Assembly: GCF_004153195.1 (NCBI RefSeq)
Contig: NZ_SEMC01000002.1
Location: forward strand, 186,001 to 250,000
Length of the DNA: 64,000 bases
Source: Sporolactobacillus sp. THM19-2
GTDB lineage: Bacteria; Bacillota; Bacilli; Bacillales; Sporolactobacillaceae
Direction: 5' to 3'
Shown here: in pieces, positions 51,926 through 60,520 of the stretch
How positions within the stretch are numbered: the stretch's first letter is position 1
Layout: each line of letters begins with the position of its first letter
Made by a program: the position numbers and the translations under genes
The notes under the pieces: generated by a model
What the model saw: the letters and a program-made list of their open reading frames with translations, nothing else
Database searches by the model: none
What the model was told of the DNA's origin: nothing

Positions 51926-53137
51926 TCAGAATAGATTCGAAAACCCTTTGATCACGGATTGAATGCCGGCATAGGCCATGAACACAACAATAATCCAGCC
52001 GAAAATAGAGAGCCACAGGGGATGTCTGTAAGCTTTCCCCATAATTTTCTTTCGGGTCGCTGCAATCAGAAGAATTGCCAGAGCAATCGGAAGAATCAGC
52101 CCGTTAATCGCACCGACAACAACGAGAACTTTTGCCGGGTTCCCAATAAAATAGAAAACAGCGGTCGAAAAGATGATAAAGAAAATAATCAGATAAGGAC
52201 GGATCCTTTTGAAAATACTGTTGTTATCCTCAGATTTAGAATAATCCAGAAAGGACACTGATGTAAAGGTCGACCCAAGAACCGAGGTCAGACTGGCTGC
52301 AAACAAAATGATGCCGAAGAACTTATAGCCAAAGTCCCCCGCAGAATGTTGAAAAATACTGGCCGCCGGATTAAGCGGATTGAGTTTATATCCGTCAGCG
52401 ATTACGGCTAATGCGGCCAGAAACAGCATGATGCGGACGACAGAGGCAACGCTGATCCCGGTCAGAGCGCCACGGTTAATATAAGGAATACTCTCTTTTC
52501 CCCTTAATCCACCTTCGAGCAGCCGGTGACCACCGGAGAAAGAGATATATCCCCCGACGGTCCCGCCAACAATGGTGACAATTGAATAAAAGTCAAGGGT
52601 TGTCGGAACAAATGAACGGGTGATGGCTTCACCCGCCGGAGGGGCATTGACGGCCAGAATATAGACCAGTAACAGAACGGTAATCACGGCGAGTACCTGA
52701 ACGGTCCGATCCATCACCGTTAACGCATGACGCACAAGAAAAATCACCAGAGCAATGATCCCGCCGATTAATGCCCCGTTTTCCGGTGTCATGCCAAAGA
52801 GTACATTAAAGCTCAGGCCGACACCGCCAACGTTGCCAATATTGAACGTTAATCCGCCGATGACAATCAGAACCGTCAGCAGAAAACCGAGACCGGGGAC
52901 CAGATCATTAGCAATCGTCTGCGCTTTTTTCCCGGATATGACGATGATCCGCCAGATATTCAGCTGAACGCCTATGTCCACTAAAATACAGACTAATATG
53001 GCAAATCCAAAGTCCGCGCCAAGCTGCCCGGTAAAAGCTGCTGTTTGTGTCAGAAAACCGGGACCCACTGCCGACATGGCCATGAGAAAGGCAGCTCCCA
53101 TAGCCACATTCATGGCCTGTCTCTTATTTATCTCCAA
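51926..53137 (-). CDS. ycsG: NRAMP-related transporter YcsG
   Basis: 403 residues with 11 helices, NRAMP-like fold: AVGPGFLTQTAAFTGQLGADFGFAILV, GNVGGVGLSFNVLFG and GGTVGGYISFSGGHRLLEGG. The canonical DPGN metal motif of MntH is replaced by GPGFLTQT, so it may not carry metal ions; its constant place in pxp operons suggests oxoproline or an amino acid. The start is a TTG at 53137, eight bases after GGAGG; a GTG at 53146 lies inside that ribosome site. First gene of the ycsG-pxpA-ycsI-pxpB-pxpC operon. Confidence 0.88.
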   Translation of the reverse strand: MEINKRQAMNVAMGAAFLMAMSAVGPGFLTQTAAFTGQLGADFGFAILVCILVDIGVQLNIWRIIVISGKKAQTIANDLVPGLGFLLTVLIVIGGLTFNIGNVGGVGLSFNVLFGMTPENGALIGGIIALVIFLVRHALTVMDRTVQVLAVITVLLLVYILAVNAPPAGEAITRSFVPTTLDFYSIVTIVGGTVGGYISFSGGHRLLEGGLRGKESIPYINRGALTGISVASVVRIMLFLAALAVIADGYKLNPLNPAASIFQHSAGDFGYKFFGIILFAASLTSVLGSTFTSVSFLDYSKSEDNNSIFKRIRPYLIIFFIIFSTAVFYFIGNPAKVLVVVGAINGLILPIALAILLIAATRKKIMGKAYRHPLWLSIFGWIIVVFMAYAGIQSVIKGFSNLF

Positions 53138-53171
53138 ATCAGTCACCTCCGTAATAAAATATATATAAGCG

Positions 53172-53200
53172 ATTATACCTGATTGCAGGCATGTCTACAA
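53172..53200 (-). promoter_or_regulatory. Promoter of the ycsG-pxp operon
   Basis: TTGTAG (53200-53195), 17 bases, perfect TATAAT (53177-53172) on the minus strand, 35 bases upstream of the TTG start. Confidence 0.75.
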
Positions 53201-53249
53201 ACAGGAATTCGGATACCAGGTTCGGTCTGCCGCCATTTCACGTATAAAG

Positions 53250-53276
53250 AAAAAAGTCCGGAAGGTTTTCCGGACT
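53250..53276 (-). terminator. Intrinsic terminator after tcyC
   Basis: AGTCCGGAA-AACC-TTCCGGACT on the minus strand (53276-53255) followed by TTTTT. Confidence 0.95.
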
Positions 53277-53291
53277 GCCAGTCTAAACAGA

Positions 53292-54044
53292 TTACATATT
53301 TTTCAGCACTCTGCTGAGGAATTGCCTGGTCCGTTCATGCTGCGGATGATTGAAAACAGCTTCAGGCGTCCCCCGTTCCAGGATCATCCCGTCATCAACA
53401 AACAGCACTTCATCCGCTACCTTTCCGGCAAACCTCAGCTCATGTGTCACAATGACCATCGTCCATCCGTCTTTTGCCAGGTTTTTCATGACACCCAGGA
53501 CATCGGAAACCAGTTCCGGATCCAGGGCAGAAGTTGGTTCGTCAAAGAGCAGCAGTTTCGGCTTTAGAGCAACCGCCCGGGCAATACCGACCCGCTGCTG
53601 CTGTCCGCCGGAAAGCTGATACGGATACTTATCCCTGTGCTGCCCAAGACCGACTTTTTCCAGGATCTCATTTGCCTCCTGAATGGCTTCCTTTTCAGGT
53701 TTCTTCTGGACCTGGACAGGTCCCTCGATCACATTTTCCAGGACCGTTTTATGCGGAAACAGGTTGAAACTCTGGAAAACCATGGCTGATTTACGCCGGA
53801 TGGTTCTGATCATCTTCTGATTGATCGGCTGACCGAATCTGACCTGCAGATGATCAATCTGCAGCTGACCCTTCTCCGGCACCTCGAGCAGATTAAGACT
53901 GCGCAGAATGGTCGTTTTCCCCGATCCGGACGGGCCTATGATAACCAGGACCTTTCCCTCATCAAGTGAGAAATCAATGCCCTTGAGTACCCGTTTACCT
54001 GAGAATGATTTTTCGATGCCGCTGACCTTGAGCAGCATATTCAT
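53292..54044 (-). CDS. tcyC: Cystine ABC transporter ATP-binding protein
   Basis: 250 residues: Walker [11 protein letters not shown]-loop [28 protein letters not shown], signature [14 protein letters not shown], Walker [17 protein letters not shown] and switch His THELRFA. Of the polar amino-acid family; the VQVQKK region and overall sequence recall B. subtilis TcyC as I remember it. Operon with the permease and binding protein. Cystine specificity is inferred from that resemblance. Confidence 0.88.
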   Translation of the reverse strand: MNMLLKVSGIEKSFSGKRVLKGIDFSLDEGKVLVIIGPSGSGKTTILRSLNLLEVPEKGQLQIDHLQVRFGQPINQKMIRTIRRKSAMVFQSFNLFPHKTVLENVIEGPVQVQKKPEKEAIQEANEILEKVGLGQHRDKYPYQLSGGQQQRVGIARAVALKPKLLLFDEPTSALDPELVSDVLGVMKNLAKDGWTMVIVTHELRFAGKVADEVLFVDDGMILERGTPEAVFNHPQHERTRQFLSRVLKNM

Positions 54045-54053
54045 CCACCTCCA

Positions 54054-54746
54054 TTAATTCCGTTCCGTAAACCGGTCGAGTCTTGACTCAATGCGTCCCT
54101 GTATAATGGAAAGCACGAAACAGAATAGCCAGTAAATCAGCGCCGCTTCGGAATAGAGCAGCAGAAAATCATAACTCGTCGCGGTAATTTCCTGAGCTCT
54201 CCGGAATAGCTCCGTTACCGTAATCGTGGAAGCCAGTGACGTATCTTTAACCAGACCGATAAATGTATTCGACAAAGGCGGAATCGACACACGAGCTGCC
54301 TGGGGCAAAATAATCCGACGCAGCGTCTGGGCATAACCCATCCCAATTGTATAGCCGGCTTCCCACTGACCCCTCGGCACCGAAAGGATCGAAGCACGGA
54401 TCGTCTCAGCTGCATAACCGCCGACATTCAGCGACAGAGCAATGATTGCCCCCGGAAAGGGGCTGACTCTGATTCCAAGATCAGGCAGTCCGTAGAAAAT
54501 GATCGCCAGCTGAACAAGCAGCGGAGTCCCGCGAATAATTGAGATATAGACCCGGGCAATACGCTGTAGCAGCCAATTATGCGACAGACGGAAAATGGCC
54601 ATACAAATTGCGATGATCAATCCGAAGAAAAAGGAAATCACAGCCAGCGGCAGGGTATAGACTAACCCTCCCTGCAGAAGCGGCCAGAAAGACTGCGCAG
54701 CCAGCTCCCAGTCTATGGTGATCGTGCCTGTTACAAGGGAAAACAT
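54054..54746 (-). CDS. tcyB: Cystine ABC transporter permease
   Basis: 230 residues with five helices. The HisM-type EAA loop is [48 protein letters not shown], and the N-terminal permease motif is [19 protein letters not shown]. The start ATG shares one base with the tcyA stop, so the genes are coupled. Forms the channel for the amino acid delivered by TcyA. Confidence 0.9.
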   Translation of the reverse strand: MFSLVTGTITIDWELAAQSFWPLLQGGLVYTLPLAVISFFFGLIIAICMAIFRLSHNWLLQRIARVYISIIRGTPLLVQLAIIFYGLPDLGIRVSPFPGAIIALSLNVGGYAAETIRASILSVPRGQWEAGYTIGMGYAQTLRRIILPQAARVSIPPLSNTFIGLVKDTSLASTITVTELFRRAQEITATSYDFLLLYSEAALIYWLFCFVLSIIQGRIESRLDRFTERN

Positions 54747-55549
54747 TATTTACTGATATCCTTTCCGAAATATTTTTCGGATATCTGCTTTAATGTCCCA
54801 TCTTTCTTCATCGCTTCAAGCTGCTCTGAGAGCACCTTATCCAGCCCGCTGTCTTTCACTACCGGAAAAGCAATGTCAGCTGCATTTGACGGGATAACGG
54901 CGGCTATCTTCAAATTCTTATCCCCTGTTGTTTTAAAGTACTGCAGGACCGCTCCCTGATCGTTAACAGTCGCTTCAACTCTGCCCTGACTGACCAGTTT
55001 CAGGGCTTTTGACAAATCATCCTGACCCGTGATGACCGCTCCTGCCTTTTTCGTCATTTCACCGTAATTGCTTGATAACCCCTGAGCAACTTTGACACCC
55101 TTCAAATCTTTAAGTGCATTTATTTTATGATTGTCCTTTCTTGTGACAATGACGGACTGTGATGTCGAATATGCCCTTGAAAAGTCATATTTTTTCTGAC
55201 GGTCTGGCGTCACTCCGACATCATTGGCAATCGTATCGAATCTTTTCGCATTCAGTCCGGCAAAAAGAGAATCCCAGTTTGATTCATTAAATGCTACTTT
55301 GACACCCATCCGTTTTCCTGCTTCACGGATCACATCTACGTCAAAGCCGACCAGTTTATTGCTTTTACTGTTATGGTAAGTATAGGGCGCGTAAGTCCCT
55401 TCCGTTCCAACTTTGAGAACGCCCCGCTCCCTGACCTGATCGGCAAGATTTCCAGTTCCTGCATCCGATCCGTTGTCCTGACCACATGCGGCAAGCGCTG
55501 CAGCCAGAACAATAAGTATGATGCCTGTAAATAATTTCTTCATGATCAT
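54746..55549 (-). CDS. tcyA: Cystine-binding lipoprotein
   Basis: 267-residue solute-binding protein. Lipoprotein signal [23 protein letters not shown] with the lipid Cys at 22. The ligand domain has [77 protein letters not shown], the polar amino-acid family pattern with Arg/Asp ligand residues. First gene of tcyABC. In B. subtilis such genes are repressed by CymR when cysteine is plentiful; I see no certain operator. TTGACA lies about 45 bases upstream but without a good -10. Confidence 0.9.
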   Translation of the reverse strand: MIMKKLFTGIILIVLAAALAACGQDNGSDAGTGNLADQVRERGVLKVGTEGTYAPYTYHNSKSNKLVGFDVDVIREAGKRMGVKVAFNESNWDSLFAGLNAKRFDTIANDVGVTPDRQKKYDFSRAYSTSQSVIVTRKDNHKINALKDLKGVKVAQGLSSNYGEMTKKAGAVITGQDDLSKALKLVSQGRVEATVNDQGAVLQYFKTTGDKNLKIAAVIPSNAADIAFPVVKDSGLDKVLSEQLEAMKKDGTLKQISEKYFGKDISK

Positions 55550-55659
55550 TTCGTTCCCTTCTGAGGCGGAAGTACTTCATTCCGAGTAAATAGATATATT
55601 TTGTCAACTTCTTGATTTTAACATCCATTAAGTAGAGAGAACAAGTCTTCCGATCCAGG

Positions 55660-55872
55660 TTAATCTGCCCTTTCAAGAATGGCACGGGCGGCTTCGTCGG
55701 TCGTCACAAGCGTATTCATGTACCTGCCTCGCAGGGCTCCGAGACCCCCGGCTGCTTCCACCGTCGTCCGCTATCTCCCCAGTTCACCGGCAATGGCATT
55801 CTGTGTCATATTTTGTTCATAATACATCCTCGCAATTCTGATTAAAAGTGATTTGTCACTGTTTTTTCTCAT
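55660..55872 (-). pseudogene. SorC/DeoR-type sugar-binding regulator relic
   Basis: One open reading frame of 71 codons, interrupted only by a TAG at codon 34 (55773-55771), preserves both ends of a SorC-family regulator. Codons 1-33 are the helix-turn-helix start (LLIRIARMYYEQNMTQNAIAGELGR, then stop, then RTTV). Codons 42-70 are the family's C-terminus (GALRGRYMNTLVTTDEAARAIL). About 240 internal residues are missing. So a large in-frame deletion plus a nonsense change inactivated it. B. subtilis DeoR, controlling deoxynucleoside catabolism, is of this family, and deoC/pdp genes lie 6-8 kb away, but the link is speculative. Confidence 0.75.
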
Positions 55873-55933
55873 CACAACACATTCCGCACTCTGTAAGTCA
55901 CTTTCAATCCATCAGAGAGGAGGTTCTCTCTCT

Positions 55934-55962
55934 TTGACACTACCATGCAGCAAAGTTATACT
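55934..55962 (+). promoter_or_regulatory. Promoter of the Gfo/Idh oxidoreductase gene
   Basis: Perfect TTGACA (55934-55939), 17 bases, TATACT (55957-55962). The start codon is 170 bases further on. Confidence 0.75.
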
Positions 55963-55971
55963 TTAACCGTT

Positions 55972-55999
55972 ATTTTGCACCTATTACTCCATTTTGCAC
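55972..55999 (+). promoter_or_regulatory. Direct repeats just after the transcription start
   Basis: ATTTTGCAC occurs at 55972-55980 and 55991-55999, 19 bases apart, at the expected transcription start of the Gfo/Idh gene. A repressor site is possible. Confidence 0.4.
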
Positions 56000-56045
56000 A
56001 TTCTTCCAATTTCAAGGGGAAGGGTGCTACGGGTCACGATACGTT

Positions 56046-56078
56046 AAAAAAATCCTGCGCGCCGGCTGCTGCAGGATT
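56046..56078 (-). terminator. Minus-strand terminator-like hairpin in the Gfo/Idh leader
   Basis: AATCCTGC and GCAGGATT (56078-56071 and 56058-56051 on the minus strand) form a stem followed by a run of Ts (56052-56046). No minus-strand gene lies upstream of it, so it may stop antisense transcripts or shape the plus-strand leader. Confidence 0.5.
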
Positions 56079-56130
56079 GAAAGGGCGGCATGCGCCTGAT
56101 CAGAAAACACCATATGAGGTGATCACAATA

Positions 56131-57099
56131 ATGAAGGAACTGAAGTGGGCCATCCTTGGCCCGGGAAGAATTGCTGCTGAATTTGCCGATGCGATACACG
56201 CGGCCGGTGGAACGATTTACGCGGCCGGGTCGCGAAACCTGGGACGGGCCAAAGCTTTTACAGAACAGCATCATATTGAAAAAGCCTACGGGAGTTATGA
56301 TGAGATGCTTGCGGATCCTGATATCGATGTGATTTATCTTTCGACCCCGCATTCCAGCCATTACGCGTATCTTCTCAAATCCCTGAGGCATGGGAAGCAC
56401 GTTTTATGTGAAAAGGCGATTACAGTCAGCAGCAGACAGCTTGATCCGGTCGTCCGTCTGGCTGAAGAAAAAGGGCTGATTGTGGCCGAGGCCATGACGA
56501 TTTTTCATATGCCACTGTACCGGAAATTACGGGAAATAATCAACAGCGGGAAAATCGGTACGGTGAAAATGGTCAATGTCACCTTCGGAAGTCTGAAACC
56601 GTATGACGTCAGGAACCGCTTTTTCAGTAAGGATCTTGCCGGAGGAGCCCTCCTGGATATCGGCACATACGCTCTGTCCTTTGTCCGTTCCTTCCTGTCG
56701 AGCCAGCCTGATCAGGTACTGACGGCAGTGAAAAAATTCGAGACAGGTGTCGATGAGTCATCAGGCATTATCCTGAAAAATAAAGATCACGAGATGGCAA
56801 CAGTCACATTAACCATGCGGGCCAAACTGCCCAAGCGCGGTATTGTCACAGGGGACAGAGCCTATATTACAGTTGACAATTTCCCCCGTGCTGATCAGGC
56901 AACCCTGACTTATCCTGATGGCAAGGTAGAAACGATCGAAGCCGGGAGCACCGCTCATGCCATGGTCTATGAATTCAACGATATGAACGCTGCCGTTCGG
57001 GGTGAACGTGTCGAAAAAACGCTGCCTCTGACACGGGATGTGGTGGATATCATGACGCAGGTACGTGATCAGTGGGGCATTCGTTATCCGTTTGAATAA
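56131..57099 (+). CDS. Gfo/Idh/MocA-family oxidoreductase
   Basis: 322-residue NAD(P)-dependent dehydrogenase. The Rossmann start is LKWAILGPGRIAAEFADAI; DVIYLSTPHSSHYAYLLKSLRHGKHVLCEKAIT holds the conserved EK(A/P) motif with the catalytic Lys. The C-terminal beta-sheet domain (residues 130-320) has GGALLDIGTYAL with the substrate-binding Asp. The ATG at 56131 follows GAGGTG by nine bases; the longer frame to 55945 covers the promoter and is not coding. Family members act on sugars, inositols or trans-dihydrodiols; the substrate is unknown. Confidence 0.88.
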   Translation: MKELKWAILGPGRIAAEFADAIHAAGGTIYAAGSRNLGRAKAFTEQHHIEKAYGSYDEMLADPDIDVIYLSTPHSSHYAYLLKSLRHGKHVLCEKAITVSSRQLDPVVRLAEEKGLIVAEAMTIFHMPLYRKLREIINSGKIGTVKMVNVTFGSLKPYDVRNRFFSKDLAGGALLDIGTYALSFVRSFLSSQPDQVLTAVKKFETGVDESSGIILKNKDHEMATVTLTMRAKLPKRGIVTGDRAYITVDNFPRADQATLTYPDGKVETIEAGSTAHAMVYEFNDMNAAVRGERVEKTLPLTRDVVDIMTQVRDQWGIRYPFE

Positions 57100-57135
57100 T
57101 ACAGACACATCCGGATCAGCGGCTGAGCAAATATT

Positions 57136-57164
57136 TTCTCATTTTCTAAAAAGTAGATTAGAAT
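57136..57164 (+). promoter_or_regulatory. Promoter of the aldehyde dehydrogenase gene
   Basis: TTCTCA (57136-57141), 17 bases, TAGAAT (57159-57164). Its -10 touches the cre box that follows, fitting repression by CcpA. Confidence 0.55.
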
Positions 57165-57178
57165 GAAAGCGTAAACAA
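57163..57178 (+). promoter_or_regulatory. Perfect cre (CcpA) box at the aldehyde dehydrogenase promoter
   Basis: ATGAAAGCGTAAACAA fits the consensus WTGNNARCGNWWWCAW at all 16 positions and covers the expected transcription start. Confidence 0.8.
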
Positions 57179-57213
57179 TATAACTCTATTACGAGAAAGG
57201 GATGTTACTGTAT

Positions 57214-58710
57214 ATGAGCATTCAAAGTACAGTTCTGGAACATGCAGTCGACACAGATTATAAATTATATATCGGGGGGAAATGGGTCGATGGTTCAGAC
57301 GGGCGTAAGATAACCAGTTACAACCCCAGTACCGGTGAAAAACTCGCCGAATTCGTAAATGCGAGCCACGAAGATGTAGATGCCGCGGTAGAGGCAGCTA
57401 CAAAAGCATTTGAAACATGGAAAACAGTTGGTATTCAGGAACGAAGCACCCTTCTTCTGAAAATTGCCGACCTGATTGATGAAAATGCCGATCATCTGGC
57501 ACTTGTGGAAACACTGGACAACGGGAAACCGATCCGTGAAACAAAATATGTCGATGTACCGTCGGCTTCAGACCACTTCCGCTATTTCGCAGGTGTGATC
57601 CGTTCTGAAGAAGGAACAGCAAAAGCTCTGGATGAAAATACATTAACGATTAACCTGAAGGAACCGATCGGAGTTGTCGGTCAGATCGTTCCTTGGAACT
57701 TCCCGTTCCTGATGGCTGCCTGGAAGATCGCCCCGGCGATTGCAGCAGGAAACACAGTCGTCATTCATCCGTCATCTTCAACATCACTGAGTCTGCTCGA
57801 ATTTGCCAAACTGCTCGATCAGGTGCTTCCGGCCGGCGTTGTTAACGTTGTGACAGGCCGCGGCTCAGATTCCGGTGATTATATGCTGCATCACCCGGGA
57901 TTTGCTAAACTGGCATTCACCGGATCCACTCAGGTTGGCTATGAAGTGGCTGATGCTGCAGCAAAGCGCCTGATTCCGGCTACTCTGGAACTTGGCGGCA
58001 AGTCGGCCAATATCTTCTTCGACGATGCACCATGGGATCGCGCTATCGAAGGCGCCCAGCTCGGCATCCTGTTCAACCAGGGTCAGGTATGCTGCGCAGG
58101 CTCCCGCCTCTTCGTTCAGGAAGGAATTTATGATAAATTCCTGGCCGCTCTGAAAGATGCATTTAATAAAGTTAAAGTCGGACTGCCGTGGGAAGACGGC
58201 GTTCAGATGGGCGCTCAGGTGAATAAACGTCAACTGGAAAAAATCCTTGATTATGTAAAAATCGGCCAGGATGAAGGTGCTAAGCTGGTCACCGGTGGTA
58301 AAAAGCTGGAAAACGGCAATCTGGGCAAAGGTGTATTTATGGCACCGACGCTGCTTGCTGATGCAACAAACGACATGAGAATCGCTCAGGAAGAAATTTT
58401 CGGGCCGGTTGCTACAGTCATCAAGTTTAAAGATGCGGACGAAGTCATCAAACTGGCTAACCAGTCGGATTACGGCCTTGGCGGCGCCGTATGGAGCAGC
58501 AATCTGAACACGGCCCTTAAAGTTGCCCGCGGTGTCCGTACCGGCCGTATGTGGGTTAACACATACAACCAGCTGCCTGCCGGTGCACCTTTTGGCGGTT
58601 ACAAGAAATCCGGTATCGGCCGTGAAACCTACAAGAGTATTCTGGATGCTTACACCCAGACAAAGAACATTTTTATCAGTACAAAGGAATCCACTGAAGG
58701 TCTGTATTGA
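57214..58710 (+). CDS. NAD(P)-dependent aldehyde dehydrogenase
   Basis: 498-residue ALDH. Motifs are GQIVPWNFPFLMAAWKIAPAIAAGNTVV (cofactor site), FTGSTQVGYEVADAAAKRL, the general-base Glu in LELGGKSANIFF, the catalytic Cys in FNQGQVCCAGSRLF, and EEIFGPVATVIKF. Of the broad ALDH2/betaine/phenylacetaldehyde group. The ATG at 57214 gives the usual N-terminus; an ATG four codons earlier directly abuts AAAGGG. It has its own promoter under a perfect cre box, suggesting use when preferred sugars are absent. Confidence 0.93.
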   Translation: MSIQSTVLEHAVDTDYKLYIGGKWVDGSDGRKITSYNPSTGEKLAEFVNASHEDVDAAVEAATKAFETWKTVGIQERSTLLLKIADLIDENADHLALVETLDNGKPIRETKYVDVPSASDHFRYFAGVIRSEEGTAKALDENTLTINLKEPIGVVGQIVPWNFPFLMAAWKIAPAIAAGNTVVIHPSSSTSLSLLEFAKLLDQVLPAGVVNVVTGRGSDSGDYMLHHPGFAKLAFTGSTQVGYEVADAAAKRLIPATLELGGKSANIFFDDAPWDRAIEGAQLGILFNQGQVCCAGSRLFVQEGIYDKFLAALKDAFNKVKVGLPWEDGVQMGAQVNKRQLEKILDYVKIGQDEGAKLVTGGKKLENGNLGKGVFMAPTLLADATNDMRIAQEEIFGPVATVIKFKDADEVIKLANQSDYGLGGAVWSSNLNTALKVARGVRTGRMWVNTYNQLPAGAPFGGYKKSGIGRETYKSILDAYTQTKNIFISTKESTEGLY

Positions 58711-58741
58711 TTGTGCCTGTCGGGCAGATACATGCCTTTAT

Positions 58742-58775
58742 AAAGGGAAAGAGCATGATGCTCTTTCCCTTTTTT
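58742..58775 (+). terminator. Intrinsic terminator after aldehyde dehydrogenase
   Basis: AAAGGGAAAGAGCA (58742-58755) and TGCTCTTTCCCTTT (58759-58772) form a perfect 14-bp stem with a TGA loop and T-run. Confidence 0.97.
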
Positions 58776-58852
58776 GCATCACAAGTCCGGGATTCCCGAT
58801 CGGCACCCGATCCAATTAATATAAAAACTACCGAATTACTTGTTATTTTGTA

Positions 58853-58881
58853 TTGACAAAAATCAAAAATGGGAATAAACT
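58853..58881 (+). promoter_or_regulatory. Promoter of the S-box/metY transcript
   Basis: Perfect TTGACA (58853-58858), 17 bases, TAAACT (58876-58881), about 18 bases before the riboswitch. Confidence 0.75.
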
Positions 58882-58898
58882 GAAATCAATTAAATAAA

Positions 58899-59052
58899 TC
58901 TTATCAAGAGTGGCGGAGGGACTGGCCCTGCGAAGCCCGACAACCAGCACGGCAATCGTGTATGGTGTTAATTCCAGCAGATTAAATTCTGGCAGATAAG
59001 AAAAGAATCGGCGAAAAAGCTGCTTTCCTCTCTGCGGGAAGCAGCTTTTTCA
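58899..59052 (+). promoter_or_regulatory. SAM-I riboswitch (S-box) with terminator
   Basis: The aptamer begins CTTATCAAGAGTGGCGGAGG, has the conserved GACTGGCCC and GAAGCCCGACAACC blocks and closes with CAGATAAG at about 59000. The expression platform is a perfect 15-bp terminator stem (59014-59028 with 59036-59050) ending in Ts. When S-adenosylmethionine binds, transcription stops before metY. Confidence 0.96.
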
Positions 59053-59136
59053 TACAGCAGCTCTTTCCAATCTGTAACTCTTTCCGATCTAAGATTTTAT
59101 TTAATGAAAAAATTAAGGGTATAGGGAGAGATTAAG

Positions 59137-60441
59137 ATGGCAGAAGAAAGAAAATTTGGTTTTGAAACATTGCAGGTGCACGCCGGACAGGTACCGGATC
59201 CGGCAACCGGCGCCCGGGCGGTTCCGATTTATCAGACCAGTTCATTTGTTTTCAAAGATGCGGATGAGGCTGCGGATTTCTTCCAGTTGAAAAGGCCGGG
59301 CAATGTTTATGCCCGTATCATGAACCCGACAGAAGATGTATTTGAAAAACGTATCGCCGCCCTGGAAGGCGGCGTTGCCGGGCTGGCAACCGCCTCAGGC
59401 CTTGCCGCGATCGTCTACTCGGTGCTGAATGTTGCGAGCAGCGGCGACAATATCGTTTCCGCAAGTACGCTATACGGCGGTACTTATGAACTCTTCTCCG
59501 TCACCCTGAAGAAACTCGGCATTACCGTTAAATTTGTAGACCCGGATGATCCGGAAAACTTCCGAAAAGCGATTGACGATAGAACAAAAGCTGTTTACGG
59601 TGAAACGATCGGCAACCCGAAGATCAATATACTTGATATCGAAGCAGTCGCAAAAATTGCCCACGAAAATAAGATTCCGTTTATTATCGATAACACATTC
59701 GGGACGCCTTATCTGATCCGTCCGATTGAATATGGGGCCGATGTCGTTGTTCATTCAGCGACAAAGTTCATCGGTGGCCATGGTACAGCAATCGGCGGTG
59801 TCATTGTCGACGGCGGTAAATTCGACTGGCGGGCAAGTGGCAAATTCCCTGACTTTACAGAACCAGACAAGAGCTACGGTGGTCTTGTTTATGCGGATCT
59901 CGCTCCGGCTTCATTCGCTGCGAAGGCCCGTGTTCAGCTGCTCCGAAATACCGGCGCAACCATCAGCCCGCAGAACGCTTTCTACTTCCTCCAGGGGCTT
60001 GAATCCCTCTCGGTCCGTGTTGAACGTCATGTTCAGAACGCACGCAAAGTGGCTCAGTTCCTGAACAATCACCCGAAGGTCACCTGGGTCAACTACCCTG
60101 AACTGGAAGGGAACCCGTACCGCGAACTGTCTAAAAAATATCTCCCGAAAGGTCCCGGTTCAATTTTCACATTCGGCGTAAAGGGCGGTCTGGAAGCCGG
60201 CAAAACATTAATTAACAATGTCAAACTGTTCTCACTGCTTGCTAACGTTGCCGATGCGAAATCACTGATCATTCACCCGGCAAGTACAACACATGCCGAA
60301 CTGACACCTGAAGAGCAGGCGGTTGCAGGCGTCACACCGGATCTGATCCGTGTATCGATCGGTATTGAAGATGTAGATGATATTATCTGGGATCTGGATC
60401 AGGCCCTTGCCAAAATCCCTGAACCGGTCAGCAGCAAGTAA
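59137..60441 (+). CDS. metY: O-acetylhomoserine sulfhydrylase
   Basis: 434-residue PLP enzyme of the Cys/Met metabolism family, making homocysteine (or methionine) directly from O-acetylhomoserine and sulfide (or methanethiol). [63 protein letters not shown]-type [35 protein letters not shown] with the PLP lysine Lys210, and [18 protein letters not shown] are all present. The 430-residue length separates MetY from the shorter MetI/MetC enzymes. Controlled by the S-box just upstream, so expressed when methionine is short. Confidence 0.95.
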   Translation: MAEERKFGFETLQVHAGQVPDPATGARAVPIYQTSSFVFKDADEAADFFQLKRPGNVYARIMNPTEDVFEKRIAALEGGVAGLATASGLAAIVYSVLNVASSGDNIVSASTLYGGTYELFSVTLKKLGITVKFVDPDDPENFRKAIDDRTKAVYGETIGNPKINILDIEAVAKIAHENKIPFIIDNTFGTPYLIRPIEYGADVVVHSATKFIGGHGTAIGGVIVDGGKFDWRASGKFPDFTEPDKSYGGLVYADLAPASFAAKARVQLLRNTGATISPQNAFYFLQGLESLSVRVERHVQNARKVAQFLNNHPKVTWVNYPELEGNPYRELSKKYLPKGPGSIFTFGVKGGLEAGKTLINNVKLFSLLANVADAKSLIIHPASTTHAELTPEEQAVAGVTPDLIRVSIGIEDVDDIIWDLDQALAKIPEPVSSK

Positions 60442-60470
60442 TTACGCTATTTAATCGGACATCATATAAA

Positions 60471-60510
60471 ACAGCCCGCCCTGTTTTTTGACAGAGCGGG
60501 CTGTATTTTT
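60471..60510 (+). terminator. Intrinsic terminator between metY and ndh
   Basis: ACAGCCCGC (60471-60479) pairs with GCGGGCTGT (60496-60504), followed by ATTTTT. The stem may also serve the convergent ndh gene. Confidence 0.9.
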
Positions 60511-60520
60511 GTACACCTCA

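Noticed and set aside
51926-53137. MntH-type manganese transporter call for YcsG
   Set aside because: The DPGN metal-binding motif is absent and the operon concerns oxoproline, so metal transport is not supported.
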